NCBI GenBank assembly: GCA_022794015.1
Contig: JAAWDZ010000067.1
Span: 1-38,502 of the forward strand
Reading direction: 5' to 3'
Length of the DNA: 38,502 bases
Source of the DNA: Eubacterium sp.
GTDB lineage: Bacteria; Bacillota; Clostridia; Lachnospirales; Lachnospiraceae
Positions 25,368-33,963 of the stretch are shown here, piece by piece. A model generated the notes under the pieces. That model ran no database searches. It had not been told where the DNA came from and saw nothing but the letters and a program-made list of their open reading frames with translations. The position numbers and the translations under genes were made by a program. Position 1 is the stretch's first letter; every line of letters begins with the position of its first letter.

Positions 25368-27542
25368 TTACATCAACCCGGCAGGATCCAATATCAAAGC
25401 GATGCTGCCGTCACCCAGCTGCGTACATCCGGACAGGCCCTTTACCTTCTTGATATAGGAAGGGATTGGCTTTACAACAATTTCCTGTTCACCAACCAGC
25501 TTGTCAACAAAAAGGCAGAGCTCCCTGTCTTCCATTTCAATAATCAGCATCATGCCGTCCTCCACAGACTGACGATACTGTGCCTGCTCCATGCCATACC
25601 ACTCGCCCAGCCTTAATACCGGGAAGCATTCACCGCGTATCATGATGTATTCATCCCCGCTTGGCTCATGGATCATCATTTCCTCATTGACACGGACAAA
25701 TTCTTTGATCACACCTGTTTCCAGTACAAAGGAAGCGTCTCCCGTCTCCATAACAATACCGTCAATAATTGCCAGTGTAAGAGGAATTTTCAGGCTCATT
25801 GTACTGCCCTGCCCAGCAGTGCTGTCAATATCAAGCACACCGCCAACTGACTGCAGGTTCTGCACTACAACATCCATACCTACGCCTCGTCCGGAATATT
25901 CCGTTACCTTTTCATTGGTAGAAAATCCTGGTTGTGTTATAAACTGATACACCTCTTTGTCCGTATAAGCGGAATCTGGCTTTCCTTCTTCCAGCAGGCC
26001 CTGCTTTCTGGCCTTCGTGAGTATCTTCTCCCTGTCAAGGCCTTTTCCATTATCCTCTACACTAATCCAAACCTTACCGGCTTCTGTCTTTGCCGATAAA
26101 GTTACCTTACCCTTTTCAGTCTTGCCGGCCGCCGCACGCTCTTCATTAGTTTCGATTCCATGGTCTACTGCATTCCTTACCATATGCATCAGCGGATCCG
26201 AAATATGCTCTATGATATTCTTATCTACTTCCGTGTGTTCCCCGATCATTTCAAACTCTATATCTTTTCCGAGCTTACGGGACACGTCAAATACTATACG
26301 GTTCATCTTCTGGAATGTATTCGTCAGCGGTACCATTCGCATGGACATAATGACATTCTGTAAATCTGTAGAAATCTTTGCCATCTGAGCGGCTGCTTTA
26401 GTAAAGTTATTTAAATTCAGCCCCGGCACCTTCAGATCCGGATTCTGCAGTACAACAGATTCGGAAATAACCAGCTCTCCGATCAAATCCATCAACTGAT
26501 CCATTTTACTTACATTTACACTGATAAAAGAAGCTTTTTCTGCTTTGGGTTTATCTCTGGCCAGCTTCTTTTGCTTACCAGGCTCTTTGGACTGAACTAC
26601 AAAATCTCCTGGTGCAATCTGAGCCTTCTGCTGGGGTTTGTTCTCTGTACCACCTTCTTCTTTTCCAGTATTCTCTGTCCGTGCCTCGATTTCCTGTACA
26701 CTGGATTCAAGATCAATTTGTTCGCCAAAATCAAATCCCTGTAAAAACTCCTCTGCTTTACATTCAAAGATTTCTACTTTACTGATCTCGTATCCTTCTT
26801 TTACAATTTCCTTAAGCTCCTCTAAACTGCACTGTGACTGCAGCAGAATTTTGAAGCCTTCCTGCAGGATAACCTCCGAACAGTTCTCATCTGCAATAAT
26901 TTCTTCCGGAGAATACAAAATATCCTCCGCAATCTCTTTTAATGCATATACCGTTTTATAGGCATGGACATTCACCATCTCCGTATCCGGATAAAATGTT
27001 ATGTAAATTTTGTAAAACCGGCTGTCCTCCGTAGCCGTCGGGGCAATGTAAAACTGCTTTGGCGCCTCCGAACTGTTGCCGGATACCATCGTTACAGGCT
27101 TTGCGGCGCTTTGTGTACTCTCGGACTCGCCTCCTCCTTTGATCTTTGTCAGAAACGCGTCCAAATCCGCTACAATTTCTGAAGCATCTCCATCTGCCGG
27201 ATCGCCGTTGCTTATCTTATCCATTTCATTGGAAATAAAATCTTCTACTGCCAACACATGTTCTACCAGTTCCATATGAGGCACATTATCCGGATGGGAT
27301 TCCCTTAGAAAATAAAAAACATCCTCCAGTTTGTGCGATACAGCCGTAATGTTGTCAAACATCATGATTCCGGATGAACCCTTAATGGTATGCATAGTCC
27401 TGAATATTTCATTTATGCTGTCTTCATCAAAGCATTCCTCATCCTTTTGATCTAAAACCATCTCCTGAAGCTGCTCTAATAACTGCTGATTTTCAAACAA
27501 GTATATGTCCAACATTCCTTCGTTGTTAAATTCCTCAGCCAT
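25368..27542 (-). CDS. cheA: Chemotaxis histidine kinase CheA
   Basis: 724 aa. Domains: P1/Hpt with H51 (MHTIKGSSGIM), a P2-like ferredoxin-fold region (about 175-280), a low-complexity linker (about 290-335), P3 dimerisation (about 340-405), P4 HATPase with N-box DPLMHMVRNAVDHGIE and GRGVGMDVV (about 430-585), and a C-terminal CheW-like P5 (about 590-720). The catalytic set looks complete. It autophosphorylates in response to receptors and donates to CheY, CheB or other receivers. Shine-Dalgarno AAAGGAGA. Spacing and strand put it in one unit with cheW, the MCP and the Hpt gene. Confidence 0.96.
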   Translation of the reverse strand: MAEEFNNEGMLDIYLFENQQLLEQLQEMVLDQKDEECFDEDSINEIFRTMHTIKGSSGIMMFDNITAVSHKLEDVFYFLRESHPDNVPHMELVEHVLAVEDFISNEMDKISNGDPADGDASEIVADLDAFLTKIKGGGESESTQSAAKPVTMVSGNSSEAPKQFYIAPTATEDSRFYKIYITFYPDTEMVNVHAYKTVYALKEIAEDILYSPEEIIADENCSEVILQEGFKILLQSQCSLEELKEIVKEGYEISKVEIFECKAEEFLQGFDFGEQIDLESSVQEIEARTENTGKEEGGTENKPQQKAQIAPGDFVVQSKEPGKQKKLARDKPKAEKASFISVNVSKMDQLMDLIGELVISESVVLQNPDLKVPGLNLNNFTKAAAQMAKISTDLQNVIMSMRMVPLTNTFQKMNRIVFDVSRKLGKDIEFEMIGEHTEVDKNIIEHISDPLMHMVRNAVDHGIETNEERAAAGKTEKGKVTLSAKTEAGKVWISVEDNGKGLDREKILTKARKQGLLEEGKPDSAYTDKEVYQFITQPGFSTNEKVTEYSGRGVGMDVVVQNLQSVGGVLDIDSTAGQGSTMSLKIPLTLAIIDGIVMETGDASFVLETGVIKEFVRVNEEMMIHEPSGDEYIMIRGECFPVLRLGEWYGMEQAQYRQSVEDGMMLIIEMEDRELCLFVDKLVGEQEIVVKPIPSYIKKVKGLSGCTQLGDGSIALILDPAGLM

Positions 27543-27571
27543 ATCCTTCTCCTTTCCTGCATATTCTTTTT

Positions 27572-27600
27572 ATTATATGCGCTATATAAAACGCTATAAC
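27572..27600 (-). promoter_or_regulatory. Possible internal promoter before cheA
   Basis: A perfect TATAAT (27572-27577) with a poor -35 GTTATA (27595-27600) at 17 nt, in the 93-nt gap between the CheY-like gene and cheA. It could start a separate cheA-cheW-MCP-Hpt transcript. Confidence 0.3.
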
Positions 27601-27635
27601 ACGTCTTTTGCGGAACCCGTTCCAGGGCATCTGCC

Positions 27636-28028
27636 TCAGATCAGCTCCAACTTCTTAAGTGCCTGTTCAAACCTGTCCTGATTGATCGGCTTACCGGAAT
27701 AAATCGTACAGCCCAGTTCAAACGCCATCTTCACATTTTTCTCCTGATTCAGGGCTGTGGTCATAATTACCTTTACAGCTTTATCCTCCGGAATATTCCT
27801 TTCTTTTTCCAAATTGCGGATACCAACCAGTGACTGGTAGCCGTCCATGACCGGCATCATAATATCCAGACATACCAGATCGTAAGGCTCGTCGTCCTCC
27901 AAAGCCATCATGAATGCGTCTACTGCTTCCATTCCGTCAACCGTCACGTCACACTCACCGTGCTTTGACAGGAAATTCAGCATAAACTTTCTTGTAGCAA
28001 AATCGTCTTCTGCCAGCAAAATTTTCAT
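27636..28028 (-). CDS. CheY-like single-domain response regulator
   Basis: 130 aa, receiver domain only. Acidic pocket D8 and D9, phospho-acceptor D55 (CLDIMMPVMDG), switch threonine in IMTTAL, and lysine in SGKP. It has a slightly long loop (KERNIPEDKAVK) before the fourth strand. It is the obvious CheA partner, but could equally serve the Hpt protein. It follows cheB by 13 nt. Confidence 0.93.
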   Translation of the reverse strand: MKILLAEDDFATRKFMLNFLSKHGECDVTVDGMEAVDAFMMALEDDEPYDLVCLDIMMPVMDGYQSLVGIRNLEKERNIPEDKAVKVIMTTALNQEKNVKMAFELGCTIYSGKPINQDRFEQALKKLELI

Positions 28029-28041
28029 ACGCTCTCCTCCT

Positions 28042-29079
28042 TTACATTCTATTTAATAATGCGTATGTCCGACCTGCAATATCAGATAACTTCTCCTGAT
28101 ATTCCACGGCTCCCAGATCATAAGCCACTTTGGGCATTCCATAAACTACACAGGTAGATTCGTCCTGGCCAATGGTTTTTGCGCCGGCCCTTCGCATCGC
28201 TAAAAGACCCTTCGCTCCGTCCCCTCCCATTCCAGTGAGAATAATCCCCACTGCATCGGGACCGGCTGCTTTGGCAACAGACTCAAACAGCACCTCTACA
28301 GACGGACAATGCCCGTTGACCTTCGGACCTTTTTTACACTCCACCTGGTAAACACCGTTGACCTTAACCAGACGCATATGCATATCTCCGCCAGGAGCAA
28401 CCAACATATGGCCAGGCAGCACCCTGTCTCCTGTCTGTGCTTCTTTTACCTGAATCCGGCACTGGTCATTTAATCTTTTGGCATACATTGCAGTAAATCC
28501 CGGCGGCATATGCTGTGTCGCAACGACACCCGGAATATCTGCGCCAAATTCCTTCACCACATGGAAAATCGCTTCCGTTCCTCCTGTGGAAGCTCCAATT
28601 GCCACAATTTTATTCTTACCCTGGTCAGAAAGGGAATGTGAACGTTCGAGCGCTGCCGCTCTCCTCGTATTGCCAATCTGAGCAGTAGAAGCAATCTTTA
28701 TTTTGACTAAAAGCTCATTTTTAATAAATTCCTCTAACTGTGCGCGATTGCTGACCGCCGGCTTTGCCACAAAATCCACCGCGCCGGCGCTCATTGCATC
28801 AAATACCTTATCACTTAAAGAGCTGATAACCACGACAGGAAGCGGATACTGCGGCATCAGCTTCCGCAAAAATTCAATTCCGTTCATTCTCGGAAGCTCT
28901 ACGTCAAGCGTCATAACATCCGGCTTATATTTTAAAATAGCATCCCTTGCTTCGAAGGGATCTCTGGCAGTTGCCACTACTTGTATTTCGGAATCCCTGC
29001 CAAGATTCTGAACCAGCAATTCCCGGAAAACAATGGAATCCTCTACTATCAAAATCTTAATCCGTCGCATGTCAGTCAA
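28042..29079 (-). CDS. cheB: Protein-glutamate methylesterase CheB
   Basis: 345 aa. Receiver domain (1-120, phospho-acceptor D59 in LDVELPRMNG) joined to the methylesterase domain. The catalytic triad is S164 (IGASTGGTEA), H190 (TQHMPPGFT) and D287 (GMGGDGAKG). It removes methyl groups from, or deamidates, receptor glutamates for adaptation. It overlaps cheR by 8 nt. Confidence 0.96.
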   Translation of the reverse strand: MTDMRRIKILIVEDSIVFRELLVQNLGRDSEIQVVATARDPFEARDAILKYKPDVMTLDVELPRMNGIEFLRKLMPQYPLPVVVISSLSDKVFDAMSAGAVDFVAKPAVSNRAQLEEFIKNELLVKIKIASTAQIGNTRRAAALERSHSLSDQGKNKIVAIGASTGGTEAIFHVVKEFGADIPGVVATQHMPPGFTAMYAKRLNDQCRIQVKEAQTGDRVLPGHMLVAPGGDMHMRLVKVNGVYQVECKKGPKVNGHCPSVEVLFESVAKAAGPDAVGIILTGMGGDGAKGLLAMRRAGAKTIGQDESTCVVYGMPKVAYDLGAVEYQEKLSDIAGRTYALLNRM

Positions 29080-29893
29080 GTCCTTCCTTTCTTCTAAATA
29101 TTGATGGCTGGATAATCTGGAACGGCGTGCTGTTTCTGTCCAGGGTTTCCGTCGTTCCTATGAACAGGTATCCCCCAGGTTCCAGGCAATTATACACTTT
29201 TTGCAGCAGTTGTTTCTTGGTTGATTCATCAAAATATATCATAACATTTCGTAAAAATATCGTATGCATCTTTTTTCGGAATGGAAACCGGTTCATCAGG
29301 TTAAACTGGCGAAACAAAACCTGGCTTTTCAGCTCATCTGTAACCAGATACTGCGTGCCGCCTGCAACTGGTTTGAAAAAATGCTTTTTCCACTGGCTCG
29401 GAAGGTTTTTCAGCTGTTCTGCACTGTACACGCCGGCCATCGCCTGATGCAATACTTTAGTGGATATATCTGTTGCCAGAATTCTGGTATCCCACTTACT
29501 GCGCTCCATTCCAAAAAAGTCGTTCAGAACCATTGCTATCATATAAGGCTCTTCTCCGGTTGAAGCAGCGCCGCACCAAATACGAAGATCCTTTCTGTTT
29601 GCCTCTTTCTCCTTCAGCCAGGGTAGCACTGTTTTCCTGAAAAATTCAAAATGCTCAAATTCCCGCATGAAATAAGTATGGTTTGTAGTCAGGAAATTGA
29701 CGAGCATCTTGTCAAGCTGGCCTGTCTTGTCTGTTTTCAGGGCATCCATATATGCATCCAGGTTCGCCCAGTTGCTCTTTCTCAGATAATTTTCAAGACG
29801 TCCGTTAATAATAACTTTTTTCTGGCTCAAATCAATGCCATAATTATCTTTCATATAAACCGCAACTCTTTTAAACTCTTTATCCGTGATCAA
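29072..29893 (-). CDS. cheR: Chemoreceptor methyltransferase CheR
   Basis: 273 aa. The N-terminal helical CheR domain (1-75) is followed by the SAM-dependent methyltransferase, with TTNHTYFMREFEHFEFF, IWCGAASTGEEPYMIAM (SAM motif) and LRNVMIYFDE. It methylates MCP glutamates. There is no TPR extension. It and CheB make the receptors of this locus adaptable. It starts 78 nt after the degenerate HD-GYP regulator gene. Confidence 0.95.
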   Translation of the reverse strand: MITDKEFKRVAVYMKDNYGIDLSQKKVIINGRLENYLRKSNWANLDAYMDALKTDKTGQLDKMLVNFLTTNHTYFMREFEHFEFFRKTVLPWLKEKEANRKDLRIWCGAASTGEEPYMIAMVLNDFFGMERSKWDTRILATDISTKVLHQAMAGVYSAEQLKNLPSQWKKHFFKPVAGGTQYLVTDELKSQVLFRQFNLMNRFPFRKKMHTIFLRNVMIYFDESTKKQLLQKVYNCLEPGGYLFIGTTETLDRNSTPFQIIQPSIFRRKEGLD

Positions 29894-29971
29894 ACTCCAT
29901 TCCTCCTGTCATCCTAATGAAATTATATATTATCCGGATATCCCTTTTGTCCCACCCGATCGACATGTATT

Positions 29972-31033
29972 TCAGCATAACTGACGTGATATTTTAGAAC
30001 AAATTTCAAAAATATCAGGATTAATTTTGATACCTGCCTCCCGTTCCATCGCCGCAAGAGCATCTTCCCTGCCGCAGGCTTCGTCTCCTGTCAATTCGGT
30101 GTAACGGGCCATTGAACTGACTATCTGTGCCGCGAGTGGGATTTCCTGGCCGATTAGACCGTCCGGGTATCCGCTCCCATCCCAATTTTCATGGTGGTGG
30201 CGTATCATATCGGCTGAGATGCCAATAAAATCACTGTAATCATGATTGACATAAAGATCCTTTAAAAGTTTTTCTCCAATTTTCGTATGAGCCTGCATCG
30301 CTGTCGTTTCCTCCTCAGTGAGCGGCTTCTCTTTCTGTAATATTTCTTTTGGAACTCCTATATTGCCAATATCACAAAGCGGTACTGCCAGCTCTACCGT
30401 TTCAATAAAATCATCGGAAATCTTATCTCCAAATATTGGCGAAAGCTGCATCCCCTGCGCTAAAATCCTGCAGTTTCGGCCGAGCCGCCGAAGATACTCT
30501 TCCTTGCAGCCCAGACTTTCGGCTGCAATACCTGCAAGAGCAAACAGGATATTTTTTCTTTCTGACTCCATCTGACAAAGCTGCTCGTCAACAGAAGCCT
30601 TTAAACGGCGATTCATCTCTATCAGCTCTCGTCTGGCTTCGTTCAAACGCAAATGTACGTTTACGCGCGCCTTGATTACTTCCGCGACAAACGGCTTGGT
30701 AATATAATCTTCCCCTCCATAAGAGAGCCCTTCCACAATCGCCTGCGGATTGTCAAACGCCGATATAAAAATAACCGGAATCTGCCTGGTCTGTTCATTG
30801 CCTTTTAAAATCCTGCACAGCTCATATCCGTCCATGCCAGGCATGGAAATATCGGTCAGAACCAATTGCGGAGGAAATGTCTGTAAAAGCTGTAAAGCTT
30901 CTTCTCCCCCTCCCGCCAAAACCGGGCGGCAGCCCATGCTTTGTATGATTTCTTCAAGAATAAACCGGTTTGATTCCACATCATCTACGATAAGAACCGT
31001 TTCCTTGTGTAAATTCTCATAAACCATATTCAC
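29972..31033 (-). CDS. Response regulator with degenerate HD-GYP output domain
   Basis: 353 aa. A complete receiver (acceptor D61, VLTDISMPGMDG; lysine in TKPF) is followed by a coiled linker (about 125-165) and an HD-GYP-shaped domain (165-350). HTKIGEKLL and HHHENWDGSGYP are kept. The HD pair itself reads C220-D221 (VPLCDIGNIGVP instead of LHDIGKIGIP), the usual DVYDAL helix reads SMARYTEL (307-314), and the leading HxxR histidine is absent. At least three metal-ligand positions are therefore lost. It is probably not a c-di-GMP hydrolase; a binding or scaffold role is a guess. It is 5 nt downstream of the kinase gene. Confidence 0.92.
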   Translation of the reverse strand: MNMVYENLHKETVLIVDDVESNRFILEEIIQSMGCRPVLAGGGEEALQLLQTFPPQLVLTDISMPGMDGYELCRILKGNEQTRQIPVIFISAFDNPQAIVEGLSYGGEDYITKPFVAEVIKARVNVHLRLNEARRELIEMNRRLKASVDEQLCQMESERKNILFALAGIAAESLGCKEEYLRRLGRNCRILAQGMQLSPIFGDKISDDFIETVELAVPLCDIGNIGVPKEILQKEKPLTEEETTAMQAHTKIGEKLLKDLYVNHDYSDFIGISADMIRHHHENWDGSGYPDGLIGQEIPLAAQIVSSMARYTELTGDEACGREDALAAMEREAGIKINPDIFEICSKISRQLC

Positions 31034-31038
31034 ACCTC

Positions 31039-32469
31039 CTAAGCCTGCAGGATGCGGCTCAATTCTGCATACTCGGTTGTTATTTTATCATAATTTTCTT
31101 TCTGAATTGCCATTTTTAGCCTTAAAATCACACGGCTCACATCCCGCGGGGCTCCTTCTGTCATCTGACGGATAGTTTCCATAAACATCTCCGCTTTTTC
31201 CCAGTTCTCCATCTCAACGCAGAGAATCAATTTGGATAGGTTGTTGTTCAAAATCTTAAGGTTTTCGGACGTACCATACTTGCGGATTTCTTCTAACGGA
31301 ATCTCTTTTGAAGCATCTTTTATCCTCTCCGTAAACAATGGCATTTCCAATCCTGGCTGATCAGGCAGTTCCTCTTCCCCGTCCGGTATACCTACCCAAA
31401 TCGAAAAAGAAAATGTACTTCCCCTGTTTCTTTCACTTTCTACTTCTATTTTTCCGCCCATTAACTCTACGAGTTGTTTGCAGATATTAAGGCCAAGGCC
31501 GGTTCCTCCATATTTTCTGGAAATGGAAGCGTCTACCTGCGAAAAACTCTGAAACAGCTTATCTCTGTCTGCTGCATCGATCCCAATTCCTGTATCCTTT
31601 ACCATAAAAAACAATTCTATTTTATCATTTATCCGGGCTGTTCGGACTGCCTCGACGGAGATCTTACCTACTGCAGTAAACTTCTGTGCATTTGACAGCA
31701 GATTGTTCAGAATCTGCACGATGCGCAGCTCATCGCCAACTACATACTCCGGTATCTGCGGAGACACCGTCACAAAAAAACCCAGTCCTTTTTCGGTAAG
31801 CTTATTAATGTGGTTATTCCGCACATAGTCCAGCATATTTCGAAAATGAAACCTGTGCAGCTCCAAAACAAATTTTCCGGCTTCTAATTTGGAAAAATCC
31901 AATATATTATTGATAATTCTGTTCATGTCGTCACAACAGCGCTCAATCAGCTGCAACGACTTTCTTGTCTTACTGTCGGACACTTCTTCTAAAAGCGCCT
32001 GAACATTGCCTTTTACACCATTGACCGGAGTACGCAGTTCATGCGTCACATTGGCAACAAACTCGGACTTTACTTTCATGGCCTGCTGCGCTTCATTCCT
32101 GACCTGTTCAATCTCTTTGCCCAGATATTCCTTTTCTAATATATCAATCGCCATACATATATATGTCCCTGGGACAAGACCATTCTCCGTTAATCTGGCC
32201 TCTACAGGAAAACAGGTTTTATTTTTCCGGTATGCAGCAACCTTTCTCGGCTTCTGCCAATTGCAAAGTTCTGTGGAAAAATTGTCTGCCGCAGCTTCAA
32301 AAACATTCGGAAAAACATCACAGATGCATCTGCCGCTAAGATCGTCTTCATATTCTAATTTCTGCTTTGCAGCTGTATTTGCATATGAAATCATTCCGAC
32401 ATTGTCAAACATAAGAATCATTTCAAGCGCATCATCCATAGGAAATATGCTATTCTTCTCCTGTTCCAT
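31039..32469 (-). CDS. Soluble PAS-domain histidine kinase
   Basis: 476 aa from the ATG at 32469, which has GGGAGG 5 nt upstream. A longer reading begins at 32505 without a Shine-Dalgarno. One PAS (about 13-115), a short coil, HisKA with H143 (VTHELRTPVNG), and HATPase (N-box LRIVQILNNLLSNAQKF, GIGIDAADR, GGTGLGLNICK). The last 100 residues (about 375-476) form a helical region that resembles an Hpt fold but has no phospho-histidine. There is no membrane segment or receiver, so it senses inside the cell and must donate to a separate regulator. The REC-HD genes on either side are the likely targets. Confidence 0.92.
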   Translation of the reverse strand: MEQEKNSIFPMDDALEMILMFDNVGMISYANTAAKQKLEYEDDLSGRCICDVFPNVFEAAADNFSTELCNWQKPRKVAAYRKNKTCFPVEARLTENGLVPGTYICMAIDILEKEYLGKEIEQVRNEAQQAMKVKSEFVANVTHELRTPVNGVKGNVQALLEEVSDSKTRKSLQLIERCCDDMNRIINNILDFSKLEAGKFVLELHRFHFRNMLDYVRNNHINKLTEKGLGFFVTVSPQIPEYVVGDELRIVQILNNLLSNAQKFTAVGKISVEAVRTARINDKIELFFMVKDTGIGIDAADRDKLFQSFSQVDASISRKYGGTGLGLNICKQLVELMGGKIEVESERNRGSTFSFSIWVGIPDGEEELPDQPGLEMPLFTERIKDASKEIPLEEIRKYGTSENLKILNNNLSKLILCVEMENWEKAEMFMETIRQMTEGAPRDVSRVILRLKMAIQKENYDKITTEYAELSRILQA

Positions 32470-32570
32470 CGCAGCCTCCCACATAAGACCTAAAAAGGGC
32501 AGCAAAAAATATAAAAACTTCTTTGCTGCCTGCTTTCTGTTTCAACTATCTATGAACTAAAACAACCATA

Positions 32571-33641
32571 TTAATCACTTCCACAAACATTGAAGAAATC
32601 TTCTTTTGCAAGCTTGAAACATTCCAATATATCCGGCGAAAACTGTCCACACTCACCGTTGATAATCATATTGTATGCTGTATCCTTATCAAATGAACTC
32701 TTATATACCCTTGGACTGACCAATGCATCGAAAACGTCTGCAACCGCAACAATCTGTGCACTAATAGGGATGTCATTCCCTGCCAAATGGTCAGGATATC
32801 CTCTTCCGTCCCACCGTTCATGGTGATGACGGCAGATCTCGTAGCAATAACGTTCAAACTTACCGGTTGAGCTTTTGTAGAATTTCTTTAATATGTCGCA
32901 TCCAATTACGGTATGCGTTTTCATCAACTCAAATTCTTCATCGGTCAGCCGTCCTGGTTTTAACAAAACAGCATCCGGAATACCTATCTTACCCACATCA
33001 TGCAGAACAGAAGCCATAGCAATCTGTTCAATCTGTGACTCCTCCAGACCATACTGTGGAAAATTCTTCACAAAACAGCGAAGCATAATCCTCGTCAGAT
33101 TTTTAATCCGTTTGGTATGATCTCCTGTTTCCGCACTTCTTGATTCAACAACAGAACTCAATGCGTCAATCATAAATTCATTGTTCTCATTCAGCTCTTT
33201 CTGTTGTGCCAAAAGCGCCTCTTCCTGCTCTTTTAAACGAACCGCCATATTGTGCTTGCTCTGATACAGATCAATAATATTCCTGCTGCGTCTTTTCACA
33301 ATATGCGGATAAAACGGCTTGTGGATAACATCTGCAACACCATAGGAATAGGCTTTGTCCTCACTGTCTCCTATCGTTTCGCTTGTAATCATAATAACGG
33401 GGATTTCTTCCAGGAGATTTTGCTCTTTCATATATTCCAGCACTGCAAAACCATCCAGCACGGGCATCAGAATATCTAACAAAATCAATACAATATTCTG
33501 TTCTTTTTCTATAATAGAAATTGCTTCCCGTCCATTTGCCGCTTCGATCGTTTCATATGTATCCTTATCTTCAAACATTCCGTCAAGTATCAAACGATTG
33601 ATATCCTCATCGTCAACAATCAAGATTTGCTGTTTTTCCAT
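32571..33641 (-). CDS. HD-GYP response regulator (c-di-GMP phosphodiesterase type)
   Basis: 356 aa. A receiver (D10-D11, acceptor D56 in LLDILMPVLDG, lysine in HKPF) and a linker (about 125-155) lead to an intact HD-GYP domain. It has H175 (GDHTKRI), H214-D215 (LHDVGKIGIPD), HHHERWDGRGYP with GYP at 281-283, and ADVFDAL (301-307). These are the metal and signature residues of active c-di-GMP phosphodiesterases. It has its own promoter at 33691-33719, and the kinase gene follows 101 nt later. It contrasts with the inactive-looking copy two genes downstream. Confidence 0.94.
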   Translation of the reverse strand: MEKQQILIVDDEDINRLILDGMFEDKDTYETIEAANGREAISIIEKEQNIVLILLDILMPVLDGFAVLEYMKEQNLLEEIPVIMITSETIGDSEDKAYSYGVADVIHKPFYPHIVKRRSRNIIDLYQSKHNMAVRLKEQEEALLAQQKELNENNEFMIDALSSVVESRSAETGDHTKRIKNLTRIMLRCFVKNFPQYGLEESQIEQIAMASVLHDVGKIGIPDAVLLKPGRLTDEEFELMKTHTVIGCDILKKFYKSSTGKFERYCYEICRHHHERWDGRGYPDHLAGNDIPISAQIVAVADVFDALVSPRVYKSSFDKDTAYNMIINGECGQFSPDILECFKLAKEDFFNVCGSD

Positions 33642-33690
33642 GATAACTCCCTGTTTCTGTCTGTTTGTAATCCAATATATCTACCCCATA

Positions 33691-33719
33691 AAGATACCAC
33701 TTTTACAAATAAATGTCAA
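33691..33719 (-). promoter_or_regulatory. Promoter of the HD-GYP/kinase/che transcript
   Basis: TTGACA (33714-33719) and TATCTT (33691-33696) on the minus strand with a 17-nt spacer, about 50 nt before the HD-GYP ATG. It likely drives much of the minus-strand block through cheR, cheB and the CheY-like gene. Confidence 0.6.
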
Positions 33720-33757
33720 ACCTTTATCCTTACCGTTCCTAACAAATCTATGCAGCA

Positions 33758-33890
33758 GTTACAATTCACGGCCTAGCCGGCCGCGAACTGTAACGCATCC
33801 AGCCCATTGAAAAATCACCTGACGGCGAGGGGCTGGATGCGCGCAACCGCTACTTTACTGGCCGGATGCCTTGCAGCAGGGTGCAAGGCA
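33758..33890. repeat. Array of three strong hairpins in the MCP-HD-GYP gap
   Basis: Within the 322-nt gap 33642-33963: hairpin 1, arms 33758-33773 and 33779-33794 (16 pairs; fully paired as minus-strand RNA with G-U). Hairpin 2 abuts it, GCATCCAGCCC (33795-33805) with GGGCTGGATGC (33830-33840), loop 24 nt. Hairpin 3, TGCCTTGCA (33867-33875) with TGCAAGGCA (33882-33890), loop 6. There are no U-runs. Hairpin 3 resembles TTGCATCCTGCTTCGCAAGG at 37994-38013. This may be a palindromic repeat or structured 3' UTR of the MCP transcript. Confidence 0.6.
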
Positions 33891-33906
33891 CCGTGAACAA
33901 TAACAT

Positions 33907-33935
33907 GTAGCAGTTCAGAAATGCTGCCCTGTTGC
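33907..33935 (+). repeat. Conserved stem-loop repeat, copy B
   Basis: 29 nt, same length and layout as copy A (13638-13666): outer arms GTAGCAG and CTGTTGC, inner CAG/CTG. 24 of 29 bases match copy A. The two changes in the outer stem both turn Watson-Crick pairs into G-U pairs, so the fold is kept. Confidence 0.6.
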
Positions 33936-33963
33936 ACATTTCGCGCTGCACACAAAGCGACGA

